Origin: Oegoconia quadripuncta
Taxonomy: Eukaryota; Arthropoda; Insecta; Lepidoptera; Autostichidae
DNA: 64,000 nt
Assembly: GCA_949316235.1 (NCBI GenBank)
Contig: OX438751.1
Coordinates: 6,162,413-6,226,412, forward strand
Direction of reading: 5' to 3'
Under the pieces are notes generated by a model. That model had not been told where the DNA came from and did no database searches. It saw only the letters and a list, made by a program, of their open reading frames with translations. The position numbers and the translations under genes were made by a program. Shown one piece after another: positions 10,206 through 21,050 of the stretch; position 1 is the first letter of the stretch, and the number at the start of each line of letters is the position of its first letter.

Positions 10206-10927
10206 ACTCCTCATGGCAGAAACCTTTGTCTGAAAATATGCTAGCAAGACAATATTTTCATATATCCTTATATTTTGTTTCAGCCTGCTAATGTTTTTAC
10301 AAAAAATATTATTACCGAATTTATTTCTAAATCAACAAGTCTCATTTCATTAGATACGCTTCTTTATTAATCACTCCTAATAAACTTGTATCCAGAAAAT
10401 AAATGATGCAAAAAATATGTTGTAAATTTCGGTTTCGATTTTCGACGCAATGACGTTTATTGAGCAATACATAGTTACAGTAACGCAACATTTCATAACA
10501 GTGAAATTCATAATAAGCTGCCAAATGGCAATGCCAACTCACCGGCAGCCGATCAAGGCCAAAAATCGATTTTATCCAAGCTCCTATATGCAATGCGTAA
10601 CGTATGTTACAAACTGGTTGCATACAAAAATAGATGCGACTCTAATGATAAAATGTAACTTTTGGCACAAGAAACTCATTTAGACTTTTTACAGTATATC
10701 ATATTTACCAATCTCTCTAATTATATTTTGATCCACATTTGCGCAATAAGTAAATTGTATATTATTTTATATTATATTACCAAGACCTTTTATTTTAATT
10801 ACCTTATTATTCTTATATAGTATTTATTCGTTATCTAGTATTCATCATAGTACCTACAAGCTTTGCTTAATTTGTTGGTACTAGATGATTGATGTAAGTG
10901 TCCGACTTTTTTTATGTAAGCTTAATT
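10206..10927. other. No gene seen
   Basis: AT-rich. The overlapping open frames at 10342-10623 (minus) and 10450-10683 (plus) are mutually antisense and have no recognisable features. Confidence 0.5.
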
Positions 10928-11170
10928 CTTTTTACCCGATTGCCCAAGAAAGGAGGGTAATGTTTTTCGAGTGTATGTTTGTATGTCCGTTCCTTTGATT
11001 CATCCTGTAGCCTAAACGGCTTGACCGATTTCAAAGTGCATTGGTGTCGTTAGATTCGTCTTAGTACCCGGAGTGTCATAGGACACATTTTAAGTACCTA
11101 TGGTAAAAAATCCAACATGGCGTCCGCAAAATACAAAATGATGTCGGGATTTTGGTTTTTAATTTATGAT
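10928..11170 (+). repeat. Repeat D, longest copy
   Basis: Starts TTTTACCCGATTGCCCAAGA, then AGGAGGGTAATG, GTAGCCTAAACGGCTTGACC, GTGTCGTTAGATTCGTCTTA, and ends near CAACATGGCGTCCGCAAAAT. Partial copies occur at 16365-16560 (minus) and, split by a SINE, at 20579-20602 plus 20941-21050. It is a common type of moth interspersed repeat, probably non-autonomous. No coding capacity. Confidence 0.55.
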
Positions 11171-11321
11171 TGACTTAATTCAGAAATAAGTATATTGACT
11201 TACATCTAGTAATTATTAAGAATTCAGATCCGCGTTGTTTTTAATTCGATTGGTGTCTGTCAATAGCCATACACGTCTCCACAGTTGGGACACAGCCTCC
11301 TCTCACTGGGGGGTATGCGCC

Positions 11322-11470
11322 ATAATTTGATTGGTGTAGTGGGTAGTGAGTCTGCTTGCTAACCAACGTGTGCGGGTTCAAGTCCCACTAGGGGTAAATG
11401 TGTGTGATGGGTACGAACGTTTATCCCAAGTCATAGATGTTTATAAAAATATTTATTATATTGTAAAATA
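11322..11470 (+). mobile_element. SINE-C, tRNA-like head, plus-strand copy
   Basis: TTGGTGTAGTGGGTAGTGAG (A-box region), TTGCTAACC, and GCGGGTTCAAGTCCCACTAG (B box) followed by GGGTAAATGTG and TTTATAAAAATATTTATTA. This is the forward orientation of the family at 8203-8522 and 20606-20881, and it lacks the distal body. It is not a functional tRNA gene: the sequence cannot fold a complete acceptor stem and runs straight into the SINE body. Confidence 0.65.
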
Positions 11471-13082
11471 TTTCGATGATCATGGGAAGGGAGAGCTTTG
11501 TACTATCTCTTGAAATATCTGATAACATTGGAGATTAATTATCTATTCTATTTCAATATATCTTATATGCATATGTATACTTTATCTGCCATAGGTTACT
11601 ACGTCACTTATTCTGGATTCAGTATAATAGATAATATTATCGAGATAACCCATCTATAAATCAATAAATGTTTAAGCCCACGACATAACATTGTTAATAG
11701 TATTTGCCTTCACATAATCAAGCCTACCGAATTCCTCTCTAATTGATCTTAAAGCCTGTTTTCCTTGGACACTTAGGTGTACTATTAGCTGGAGCCATAA
11801 CTCTAAGCGTTGGAGCCGCTTAATCATTTTCGGCAAATTTTTAACACTGTTAGACTATCAGCGGTAGTAAGCGATAGAAACGCTAATGACCTTAGCTCAG
11901 TTGCAAGACCTAATGCAAGTGTACGAAATTTTTGCGGGCAATTGCAATGGGCGTCATAGCTATGCAACTGATCGATTGCTGTCCGTATATTGGCTAATCC
12001 TCATTAGTGCGTGTAATCAGTATCAAACCAATTGATTTTGGATTAATGAAATTTTGTTAATCATTTAGTTAAAGAATAATAGTGTCAATAAATAACTTTA
12101 GTTAATTTTTAGAACAGATTACACTGTATTGCCTGCCTTTATTGCACTGCATATTGGACCTTCTAAGACCTTCTAGGACACAGAATATGTAACTGAAGCG
12201 AAAATGAAAGTTTTGTTTTCCCATTTTCTTTCAACCTCCACTACAAATTCTACAGCAGCAAATCCGTTTGTGTTCTAAGATACTTAGAGAGTGAATCCCC
12301 ACGTACGAACCACGTGTATAAGACAATTCCTCTTAGTAGTCTGATGATGATTGTACATTGTTGTACAGAGCCCCAATTTGGTATTCAGGAAGCTGAGTAA
12401 TTTTACGAACAAAGGGATTCGGATGCCGCCCCCATACTCTGACTAATGCTACGACGAATCGAGGGTTTGTTGTATTACATGTGGTCACAAAGCAAATATC
12501 CTGCCTCTGAGGCATCAATTTCATTTGGATTCGTCATGACTTGATTCTATTTTCAAAATTGGCGACAGTTTTCACAGGCACCCATTTGCTGCACACAATT
12601 CTAAATGTTTTTCTGCAATTATTTTGCTCATTTAACCCCCAACAAGAAAGGACGATGTTTTGACGGCGTTGTATGTGTGTCCAGTCTTTGTCCGGTGTTA
12701 CGGTAGACTAAACGAGGGCAGACGTTCTTAGCCATATTTGATGGACATTCGTTAAGCTGTTCCGAAAATATTCAGGTCTTAACACAGTTGGTTTGATCTA
12801 CCTGGATGATATAATCATTAGTTTCCAAGAGGGTTTTCTAAATTTTCAATTTATTGTTATTCCGACAGAACGGCTGCTGGTCCGAATTCCGAATTATTAA
12901 CGATACATCGATTTATCAACACTGAGTCTCGTTACGCTCGCAATATCCACCCGGGTGGCCACTTACTGCACCGGGATGACATAAAAAGTATCGGCGCCAG
13001 GAAAATAATCCAATTCCTCAAAGAGGCAAACATGAGCAACGAACTGTAGGTTAGTGGCGATCACAATAGATCAGCAACGATC
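11471..13082. other. No gene seen
   Basis: No supported gene. A weak relative of the TTAACCCCC repeat may lie at about 12632-12780 (AACCCCCAACAAGAAAGGAC). The 63-codon minus frame at 12333-12524 shows no domain. Confidence 0.45.
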
Positions 13083-13430
13083 GCAGTGATACATTTTTTT
13101 ATGCACGACGGGTTCGTACTTGACCTCAATCACACCTAATGTTAAGTGAAGATGAGGTCGAAGGTGGAAGCGTACTGACCCGGAAACCCCAACACATTTG
13201 GGGGACTGGCAATCTAATCTCTGACAACCGGAAAACAACGATGCTATTAACATTGCTGCTTGGCGGCAGATTTAGATAAGATGGTGGTAGCTAGCCAGGC
13301 GGACATTTAAAATGCCCTACCACCAACCAAACCGAGTAATTAAACATGTATCGCTGGGGATCGAACCCGCGACCTCCAAATCGTAAACCCAATGTTGTTT
13401 ACATTGAGCCACGGAGGCGGTTAAATACAT
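13083..13430 (-). mobile_element. SINE-B, near full length
   Basis: Best uninterrupted copy of SINE-B. Reverse-complemented, it begins CCGCCTCCGTGGCTCAATGT (A box) and continues to GGTCGCGGGTTCGATCCCCA (B box). The body blocks GGGCATTTTAAATGTCCGCC, TAAATCTGCCGCCAAGCAGC and GGGTTTCCGGGTCAGTACGC follow, then the GTGATTGAGGTCAAGTACGA tail and a GTGCATAAAAAAA end. It is the reference for the other copies in this window. Confidence 0.8.
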
Positions 13431-15599
13431 GTCTCCGACGACCTGCAACACCACACATACAGCCAATACCAATACGCTCGCAATGTAAGATGAAGTCTAA
13501 ATAAACCTGCAAATACTTGGGGTTACAGATGCTATTACCCTGAAGAATAAGAGGGCATGGTCTGTGATTCCACTACCTTTCACACCAGAACACAAAGCGG
13601 GCATTGATGCTTGGTGGCACAAATCGATCTCTCATTCAATCAATTCAATTTCTTTATGACAATTTGAATTTTACGATTGTCCCCAGCAAGTGAGGCGTGT
13701 TTTGGATGAATGGTTTCCCTTATTACTTGAAATCAAGTGGCATTAAGGTCAAGCGCATAAAACCTACGCTGATTTGATAGGTATAAGGTCGTTTAGGATT
13801 CGAATAGATTTCCTGGGGGAGACAATCCTCTTTCTAATAAGGATACGTTCGGCTTAGTGTAGATATTTTATTACCTGTCTACTCGAAACACGTAATAACT
13901 CATAATATCTTCTGATCAACACATAAGTGATAGAATAAAAATATTTTCTAACTAATCGATAGCTTGCTTAAGATTTACTCGTAGTATCGGTATTTAGGAA
14001 TAAAACATAGTCTATAAATAAATAAATAAATAAATAAAAAGGTATTTATTCATCACAAAAAAGAAAAAAAACACAAGCATACATAGAATCGAGAACCACA
14101 GTATTGTGATGAATGGGTAGGGACTCAGCAGTGTTGCTGATTTTCAGTCCCCCCCTGTGGAGTAGTTGCTGCCACCAAAGACAGTATGGGCGACTTTCCA
14201 CGATTTATCTATTACTAAATACCTATACTACGATTAGATTAGGTTAAAAATACCATTATGAACTTCACTGCGTCCGAGAGTAGGTACACTTAGAACCTTT
14301 ATTTTCAAAAAATCGATCAATAATATCTCGATATTTATGAAAAATTTCACCGAGGGCAAAATAGAATATTTTTTAGAAAATTGTTTTAGGAGCTCTTATT
14401 ATATTGTACAACGCAATGGAGTTTACAGGGGTAACACTAAATAAGTACTTATACTAATAACTAAAGCAAACTACAGAATGGTTAGAATTTTTTTTCTAAT
14501 ACTGATGGGTAGGCTACTCTATCCTTCTGCAAAAAATCAAGAACTTTAAGATTATGGCAAGTTACACCGCAAAAATTACATATTTTACAGGACTTAGTGA
14601 CTGGTTGCGGTTACAAGAGGAAAACCAATCAGGCCCCGTAGCATGACAGCGTTTGTCGCGCGCGACGCGACGGGAGACTGGGATAGTTGTATATTTCGTC
14701 CAAACGAATGAGCAGGACAAATACTATCGTCTATACAAGTTCTGATAAGGTCTTGTAATTGGTGTATTTGTTTGGGATTATTATTATTATTTAAAAAAAA
14801 TAACCTTTTTTTTTTTAGAAATTATCTAACTTCTTTGTACTCATTACTTCATCACTATGCAACGTTTCCATATCAGTTTTTTTTAATAATTGAGTATATA
14901 TTCTCATATTTACAGGATAATCGCCTGGTGTCACTTAAATGAAAATTACACCCTGTATTTTAAGTTATGTAACATGCTCTTTGCCTTCAATTCGGAGAGA
15001 ATTCAACTAAACTGAACTAAAAAGAACCCCTATAAATATAAATTTACAATCTTCAGAATATTTTCAAAAGTTACTTGCCAAGAAAAGAAGTTCTCCCATT
15101 GAAGGTTTCGCAACTTTGGAAACCTCTTTTCATGTGGCATTGTTGTACCTACTCTTGCAATACAGCCCTTTGATTACGTAACTTTAGGTATGACTAACAA
15201 ATTATTATTGCTGCCGTTACTGTTGACCAATAAGATGACGTCAAATTGACACACCAACCAATCACATGTCAAAACCTAAAACATAGCGAAATCATTGAAA
15301 TTCATAAAGTTTATGGTTGATGCGTTAGAGACGAAGTAACGCAAAACCATACAACATTGCCCTTGGCATGCAACTTAGCATAAACACGTCTCACAATATG
15401 TTAATCATTAAAAAGATCCATACATTTTGGTTTTAGGGAGAATTTATAGGACTTTAAAGTAAATCATAATTAAATATTTAGTTTTTATTATAGAACTATT
15501 AATTTATATATATTTATTTATTTATTTATATAATTAAGTCAATTAATATGACATTATTATTATATTTATGCATGCACCCTACCTCTTTTTCTACCTACA
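13431..15599. other. No gene seen; repeat-rich spacer
   Basis: No supported gene. It contains the (ATAA)n-tailed repeat at 14010-14190 and an ACACCCTGTAT motif at about 14948-14958 of the kind found at ends of some insect DNA elements. Otherwise AT-rich. Confidence 0.45.
14010..14190 (-). repeat. Probable retroelement 3' end with (TTTA)n tail
   Basis: An (ATAA)n run at about 14014-14037 is followed by GGTATTTATTCATCAC, GGGACTCAGCAGTG and TGGAGTAGTTGCTGCCACCA. A simple tetranucleotide tail next to unique sequence suggests the 3' end of a minus-strand retroelement. I cannot name the family. Confidence 0.3.
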
Positions 15600-15780
15600 A
15601 ATGTCCCATAGCTGTGGGTTGTCTGGAAGAGATCGCTTTTAGTGATAAGTCCGCCTAATTGTGTTCTATTGTTATCATCAAAAATTATTGTAAATTATTT
15701 TATATAATAAAGAGTATTTGTATTGTATTGTATTGTATTGCATTGCATTGCATTGCATTGTATTGTATTGTATTGTATTA
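15600..15780 (+). repeat. LINE 3' end with (ATTGT)n tail
   Basis: Reads CTGTGGGTTGTCTGGAAGAG, ATCGCTTTTAGTGATAAGTC, CGCCTAATTGTGTTCTATTG, ...ATAATAAAGAGTATTTGT, then at least ten ATTGT/ATTGC units to 15780. The same 3' end is present in reverse at 2757-2950 and 2951-3041. No coding sequence remains. Confidence 0.65.
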
Positions 15781-16209
15781 AGTAATTCCAAAAAATAACA
15801 TTAGAATTAAATAGAACTTAATTGCTCAGTCAGTAATAATGATGAATCTTGATAATTTAGTTGAAGGAAATAATTTTCTGGGATTTAAAGAAGAGTGTGT
15901 AATTAAGCGCTCTGATATGAATAGCGACATTAAAATAAAATTGCCGAAAGTACCGGGAATGAATTGTGATTTCCCGGTTCCATTTTACTAACAAAAGAAC
16001 CGGTATGGGGTACTTTCGAGACCGGCGACCGGGATTTCCCGGTCCCGGTACTCAATGTAACATTACCTACTCTTTGAAATTCCATTGTTTCTTGGTTTAT
16101 GTTCTAAATCTCGAGAAATTCGGATGTACAATGTTTGGTCAGCATCAGAATCGGCTAACATTATCCAGTGCGAACATGGCGAAAAACATAGACATGTATT
16201 TTAAACCAC
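15781..16209. other. Unassigned stretch with CCGGGA-rich direct and inverted motifs
   Basis: At 15953-16052 there are clustered motifs: TACCGGGAATG, TTCCCGGTTCC, GAACCGGTATGG, GACCGGGATTTCCCGGTCCC. Such clusters occur in subterminal regions of some hAT-type elements, but I see no terminal inverted repeats. The 129-codon frame at 15966-16355 runs through this and the RTE fragment below and is not a gene. Confidence 0.3.
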
Positions 16210-16335
16210 ACATAATAACAGGAACAAGAGCCATCATCATATCAGCCACAGGACGGCTATACATAGAGTTCCCCCATGGATTTCCAAAGCGACCAGTTGG
16301 AAGAGGCCTACATCAGCGGCAAGAGTGGTTAATAA
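16210..16335 (-). repeat. RTE-type LINE 3' region fragment
   Basis: The + strand has CATCATCATATCAGCCACAG, then CATAGAGTTCCCCCATGG, AGCGACCAGTTGGAAGAGGC and CTACATCAGCGG. This is the reverse of the ...CCTGCAT/AGGCCTCCCCC...GCTGATGATG 3' end typical of lepidopteran RTE elements. Confidence 0.55.
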
Positions 16336-16364
16336 TAAATAAGATAACTATTTAAGTATTTAAA

Positions 16365-16560
16365 AAAAGCCGACAGAAATATTTTGTATTTTACCAGCGC
16401 CATGTTAGATTTTTTTACTATAAAATGTATGCTACACTCTAGCTATCAAGACCTATCTAACGACACCTCATACTTCAAAATCAGTCATGCCGTTTAGGCT
16501 ACAGATAAACATTAGAAATCTACATTATACGTTAATCGAAAAACATTAGTCCAGAGGCAG
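16365..16560 (-). repeat. Repeat D, degraded minus copy
   Basis: On the + strand: CAGCGCCATGTTAGATTTTT, CTATCTAACGACACCTCATA and ATGCCGTTTAGGCTACAG. This is the reverse order of the blocks in the 10928-11170 copy. Confidence 0.5.
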
Positions 16561-17838
16561 ACGGGTAAAAATTGCAACACAGTACAGAAAACAGAGAAAT
16601 TTTGAGTTGAGTGAAGTTTTTACGTAGAGTTAATAAATACGATGCAATCTTCGCACAGAGTATAAAATTTATCTACCTCGGGCGAAAGCGAGATAAAATT
16701 TACACAAAAGTGACCGGATAAATCGGTCAAAAGACCACAGATTAGTTATTGTTCTGAGCATGCATTTGATGTTTATTTGTAAAGAAAATTTGTCAAAGCC
16801 TGAGTTTTTTTTTTGCACGACGGATTCGTACTTGACCTCAATCTCACCTGATGTTAAGTGAAGATGAGGTCGAAGGTGGAAGCGTACTGACCCGGAAACC
16901 CCAACAAATTTCGGGGACTGGCTATCTTATCTCTGACAACCGGAGTTAATGTGATTGTTGCTTTTTAGGTATATTTTATTTAAAAACATTCGTACTTGAA
17001 GTCCATCCTTTCGCCTGCTTTCTTTCCGGGTTGTGGCACAGCGACGACGTATTACTTTAATTTTACTACAGAACCCTAAAAAGCTAAAAAAGTCAAAAAA
17101 ACTCCAAAGCTTTTACATTTAACGTTACGGTATAGTAGGTACCTACTTCTCGGAAATAAAAGTGGAACCAATGTGGACCAAAAATATAACCAATAATAAT
17201 TATTCTATCCCTTCCCATATTTATCCTGCTTTTCCTTTCATAGCAAAACCTATTTATTCTATAGGTACTTTCAATTTCATTTTCGTTCCTTTTTTAAAAA
17301 AGATTTGCTCGTTTTCTCTGTCTTTGGCTCAATAGGTACTCACGTGGACGTGGAGTCAAAACCATTAAGAAATCTGTCACATTTTAAAAAAGAAAATAAA
17401 AGTTCGAAGCTTGAAATCTTTTTGTTTTTTAAATATAAATCATTGTCATACAAAGCTAGCATTCATTGTTTTGAAGCTTGCATATAACGCGTTTGTTGGA
17501 AACTGCTCGTTAGATGTTCCACGTAGTACTGTAATATTGTCTTTCCATTATTGTTATTGAGTCCCTAGACTGATATTACTATGCCTTAGATTTAAATTTG
17601 AGTGTAGTAATTGTGCGCGCACGCTATCGGATCCCGTCGAGCGAGACGGCACACGATTTCTCAGCTTCGGAACGGATTTCCCGGTCAGACAAAGCTCATG
17701 TGGCTCAATACTTGCTGAGTAGCTCTGCGCTGTGTTCGCGCGGCACGTCACGGCGCGGTGCCCCCGTTCCCGTACCCTGCCCCCGTCACTTCCCGTCTGG
17801 CCGCAGTGCAAGCAGAGCGTGCGTGTTACTTCTACAAA
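16561..17838. other. Flank of the MADF-BESS gene with a SINE-B piece; likely promoter at the right end
   Basis: Holds the truncated SINE-B at 16815-16945. From about 17600 to 17838 the sequence becomes visibly GC- and CpG-rich (GTGCGCGCACGC, CGCGCGGCACGTCACGGCGC) immediately before the MADF start codon, which fits a 5' UTR or promoter. No TATA box or initiator stands out enough to place a start site. Confidence 0.4.
16815..16945 (-). repeat. SINE-B, 3'-half fragment
   Basis: The + strand reads GCACGACGGATTCGTACTTG, ACCTCAATCTCACCTGATGT, GGTGGAAGCGTACTGACCCG, then TCTCTGACAACCGGAG. This is the distal half of SINE-B in reverse, without the tRNA-like head. Confidence 0.65.
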
Positions 17839-18016
17839 ATGTTTAAATATTGCGTTTACACATTGATCGAATTGGTGCAAACCAAACCATGTTTATGGGA
17901 TAACTCACACAAGGATTATAAGAACAAACTCGTCAGACAGAAAGCGTGGAACGAGATATGTTTGAGTCTGGTGCCGAATTTAGAAGATGGCGATCAGAAA
18001 CGAACTGACGATATTA
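17839..18016 (+). CDS. MADF-BESS domain protein, exon 1
   Basis: First coding exon of a MADF-BESS protein (Adf-1-like family), a nuclear DNA-binding transcriptional regulator class expanded in insects. Residues 9-59 are the first half of the MADF domain, with the family signature LIELVQTKPCLWD, SHKDYKNK and KAWNEI. The start is the first in-frame ATG; upstream in-frame initiators are only GTG. The exon ends in phase 1 at GATATTA|GTAAGT, a strong donor. The remaining protein is in exon 2 at 19449-19963; joined, it is 230 residues, a normal length for the family. The 1.4 kb intron holds a MITE and a SINE. Which paralogue this is cannot be decided from sequence alone. Confidence 0.9.
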
Positions 18017-18300
18017 GTAAGTACCTACCTATAATTGCTACTATGTAATAAATTGGTACTTACAAACATGTAAATACTAACACATAGTAGGCATCATTAC
18101 ATTTTACCAATTTTCATTATAGCAAGAAAATAATAGGTAGCTACATGAACTACCTAAATACCTATTCACTTTCAACATTTTACCATTTGATCACGCACTA
18201 TCCAAAGTAGGTAATATTTCTTATTCAGGGCTAATAAGTCAATGATATTACTTATTTAATTATTATTGTAGTTATGTAGAATAATGTAGTGTCTAGACAC

Positions 18301-18491
18301 ATAATTTTTATTATTATTATTATTAGTGTCACAAAAGATCAGGTTGTAGAGAAGGTAAACAAAGTGGAGCCCAATCCACCCTAAATATTGATTAAAATTA
18401 TTTTTTTGAAAAATCGTCTCGAGCCTAACAAATCCGAAGTAATAACAACCTGATCTTTTGTGACACTAATAATAATAATAATAAAAATTAT
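18301..18491. mobile_element. MITE with perfect 47-bp terminal inverted repeats
   Basis: Bases 18301-18347 and 18445-18491 are exact reverse complements over 47 bp. They start ATAATTTTTATTATTATTAT and include AGTGTCACAAAAGATCAGG. The 97-bp centre has no open frame. The outer part of each arm is a (TTA)n run, so the true terminus may be the inner AGTGTCAC end inserted into, or carrying, a microsatellite. A 12-bp palindrome GTGTCTAGACAC lies immediately outside at 18289-18300. No clear target-site duplication. Superfamily not assigned. Confidence 0.85.
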
Positions 18492-18835
18492 TTATTGCCT
18501 TAGTTCCGATTTAACTTAACGCTATTGACATAGTAAGAATTTTGAATAGTCAAGGCAAAAGGGAGTGACATCACCTTTGCTGTACCGGGACAGATGTCAC
18601 GGTCAACGCTGTTTTTCAGTCGTCGTCGTCGTCGTCTTATCCAATATTACCCAGCAATATTTTCAATTTCAAGTGATTTTGCACGAATCAACAAGAAAAG
18701 TGCACGCAAGCACGCGTACACGTCAAGTTTAAAGATAAACCGACCCGGAGCGTTTCGTATCTAACATCACCTTGTCAATACAACCTTTATAAATTGACAA
18801 AAATGTGTTTAATTACTTAGACTTACTACTTAGTG

Positions 18836-19064
18836 GTAGGGCATTTTAAATGTCCGCCTGGCTAGATACCACCATCGTATGTAAATCTGCCGCCAAGCAG
18901 CAAAGTTAATAGCAGTGTTGTGTTCCGGTTGTCAGAGATAAGATAGCCAGTCCCCCAAATGTGTTGGGGTTTCCGGGTCAGTACGCTTCCACCTTAGACC
19001 TCATCTTCACTTAACATCAGGTGTGATTGAGGTCAAGTACCAATCCGTTGTGCATAAATAAACA
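18836..19064 (+). repeat. SINE-B body fragment in the MADF intron
   Basis: GGGCATTTTAAATGTCCGCC, TAAATCTGCCGCCAAGCAGC, TCAGAGATAAGATAGCCAGT, GGGGTTTCCGGGTCAGTACG, GTGTGATTGAGGTCAAGTAC and a GTGCATAAATAAAC end. The tRNA-like head is missing, so it begins at the block where SINE-A inserted in the 4081 copy. Same orientation as the host gene. Confidence 0.75.
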
Positions 19065-19448
19065 AAAAAAAAAAACAAAAATATAATGATATTAACCGCA
19101 AATAATGTTTGTCTTGTAATAATTTTACACGAGATTTGAAATTAATGATTTTCGTTTCACGAGACCTAGGGAGGTCTACGGAGGACCATGCCAAATAATT
19201 AGATTGTAGGCCAGCGAGATGTACGTACCTACCTACTAAATTGATTTAATCTGTCAATGAGTTGAGCTTTTCATATGAAAATTATGGTCTGACAAACAGA
19301 AAAGTGATCCTGTAAGGGGTCCCATTTTCCCTTTTGAAGGAAAAAAAATATAATAATGTATCTCTAATTATAACAATGGTACCTAGTACCTACCTACTTT
19401 GTACAAAAGTATAAAAATTGTAATAGGTGTATTTTGTCTTTGTTCCAG

Positions 19449-19963
19449 AAACTACGATCACTAGCAAATGGACTAACATACGGGACACATTCAGAAAATC
19501 CCTAAAAACTAAGTCAGGGCAACCTCCAAAGAAGAAATATATATATCACGATTACTTACAATTTTTATTGAATGTTTTTACGCCGGAGTCTGAGGAGTCA
19601 GGTATTATTACCGTGGTAACCATAAAACATGATGAAGACTCGACAAACGAAGTTGATATGACATCCGAGAACGGAAACTCTGACAGTCGAGCCTCACCAT
19701 CACCTAGGTCAGAACGCAGTCGTTCACCTTTGTTGAACCAGACCACTAAAAGAAAAAATTCAGCTGACACCGATATTTTCAAAGGTAGCCTACCAAGAGA
19801 ATTAACGTCGAATTTTTTATATGACAATGACGAAGACCAAGCATTCTTATTTTCTCTTTTACCGAGCATCAGAAGAATTCCTGATGACGATAAATTGGAA
19901 TTTAGAATAGAAATTCTGGAGATACTTAAGAAATACACACGTAAAAGACGTTTCCAAATTTAG
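19449..19963 (+). CDS. MADF-BESS domain protein, exon 2
   Basis: Terminal coding exon. It begins with the two bases that complete a split lysine codon, then continues the MADF domain through SKWTNIRDTFRKSLK and YIYHDYLQFLLNVF (residues about 65-103). A low-complexity acidic and serine-rich linker follows (SENGNSDSRASPSPRSERSR region). At residues 184-230 there is a clear BESS motif: DEDQAFLFSLLPSIRRI, then EFRIEILEILKKY, a protein-protein interaction motif near the C-terminus in this family. A basic end (TRKRRFQI) could aid nuclear import. Stop TAG at 19961-19963. No poly-A signal was convincingly located. Confidence 0.92.
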
Positions 19964-20578
19964 GGTACAACTGGATTCATCAACAAATTTATACGTCCCC
20001 CTCCCCACTGTTGGGGCCTCTTGGGTCATAATCCACTCCACCACGCGGGCCTTTGGTGGAAGGGTATCAACTGGCCGCCTGACAGTCAGTGTTTTTAAAC
20101 CGCCCCTGCAGGCTACCGACTGCCTTCAAGTGAACTCTGGAAATTATGTGAATTATAACTACCTCGAGCCGCCATCTTTTTTTGGAATACGTAGGCAGTA
20201 CAACTACTAAACGAGAGAATTACCAAATTGGCGGTGTGTTAATCTTCTCACATTATGTTTTAAGTTCAACTCAAATGCATGTTTTTATTTAGAGTAGGTA
20301 AGTGAGGTACCTAACTATATGATGTGTTTAGAGAATATTGGTTATAAATACAATATAAATACTTTATTGTACAACAGAAAAGCCTACCTAAAGTTGTAAA
20401 CTCCGATCACCATCAACCACCCCATAGACATGTATACAACGGCAAACGCCGAACAAATCAGTCTAGCAAACAGCTGAAGAGCGGGCGGCAGAGGGTGGGT
20501 GGTCTGTGCTTTCGATCGACATCTACATTATCTCTTAGCAATTTATTTGATTTAATATCTGATGGTTTTCATCATCAA
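19964..20578. other. 3' flank of the MADF-BESS gene; LINE tail remnant
   Basis: Probably includes the 3' UTR. Around 20345-20400 the sequence ATACAATATAAATACTTTAT followed by TGTACAACA is like the reversed 3' end of the ATTGT-tailed LINE family. No other gene seen. Confidence 0.4.
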
Positions 20579-20602
20579 AAATTTTTACCCGACTGCCCAG
20601 GC
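20579..20602 (+). repeat. Repeat D, left piece
   Basis: ATTTTTACCCGACTGCCCAG is the start of repeat D. The continuation is found on the far side of the SINE-C at 20941. Confidence 0.45.
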
Positions 20603-20605
20603 AAA

Positions 20606-20881
20606 GTAAATAATAAATATCCTTAGACATACACACAGCGCCATCTAGTTCCACAGTAAGCAACTATAGGCTTGTGTTGTGGATACCAGATGGTTGATAT
20701 ACTACATATATATTTGTTTTTTTTTTGTAAATAAATACTTTTTATAAATGAAAACAGCCATAACTCGGGTACCGATGTCCGTATTCATCACATAAACATA
20801 TGCCCCTAGCGGGATTCGAACCCGCAACCTTTTGGTATAGTGATCAGAGTTGCTAACCATTACACCAATCAGGTCGTCAAT
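20606..20881 (-). mobile_element. SINE-C, near full length, inside repeat D
   Basis: Minus-strand SINE-C. On the + strand it runs AATAAATATCCTTAGACATA, CGCCATCTAGTTCCACAGTA, GTTGATATACTAC, TTTGTAAATAAATA, CCATAACTCGGGTACCGATG, CCCCTAGCGGGATTCGAACC (reversed B box), GCTAACCATTACACCAATCA, GGTCGTCAA. It matches the 8203-8522 copy block for block. Confidence 0.75.
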
Positions 20882-20940
20882 TTTAGCTCCAATATTACTC
20901 TCCACTTCGAGTATCCGTCAATATTACACTCCAAGTACTT

Positions 20941-21050
20941 TGGCCCAGGTGTCGTTAGATTCGTCTTGATCCCCAGAAGGTCTTAGGATATATTTAATTT
21001 TAAACTAAAATATGAAATATCCGGTCGGGATTTTTGGATTTCAAATACCT
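20941..21050 (+). repeat. Repeat D, right piece
   Basis: GGTGTCGTTAGATTCGTCTT continues with CCAGAAGGTCTTAGGATA and GTCGGGATTTTTGGATTT, the distal blocks of repeat D as seen at 11040-11170. Confidence 0.5.

Larger units (their letters stand above)
18017..19448 (+). other. Intron of the MADF-BESS gene
   Basis: GT-AG intron: donor GTAAGT at 18017, acceptor TTTGTTCCAG ending at 19448. Phase 1 at both ends restores a lysine codon and a continuous MADF domain. It contains the MITE at 18301-18491 and the SINE-B copy at 18836-19064. A short CGTCGTCGTCGTCGTC run is at about 18619-18635. Confidence 0.85.

Noticed and set aside
11337..11400. tRNA gene candidate from A- and B-box sequences
   Set aside because: It continues into the SINE-C body and lacks a paired acceptor stem. 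The same applies to the heads at 4081, 4226, 8450 and 20806.
14940..14960. ACACCCTGTAT motif (also near 1683 and 22029) as transposon ends
   Set aside because: Single motifs without a partner inverted end or duplication nearby. Too weak to define elements.
15966..16355. 129-codon open frame on the plus strand
   Set aside because: It runs through a CCGGGA-rich repeat stretch and into a reversed RTE fragment, so it cannot be one gene.
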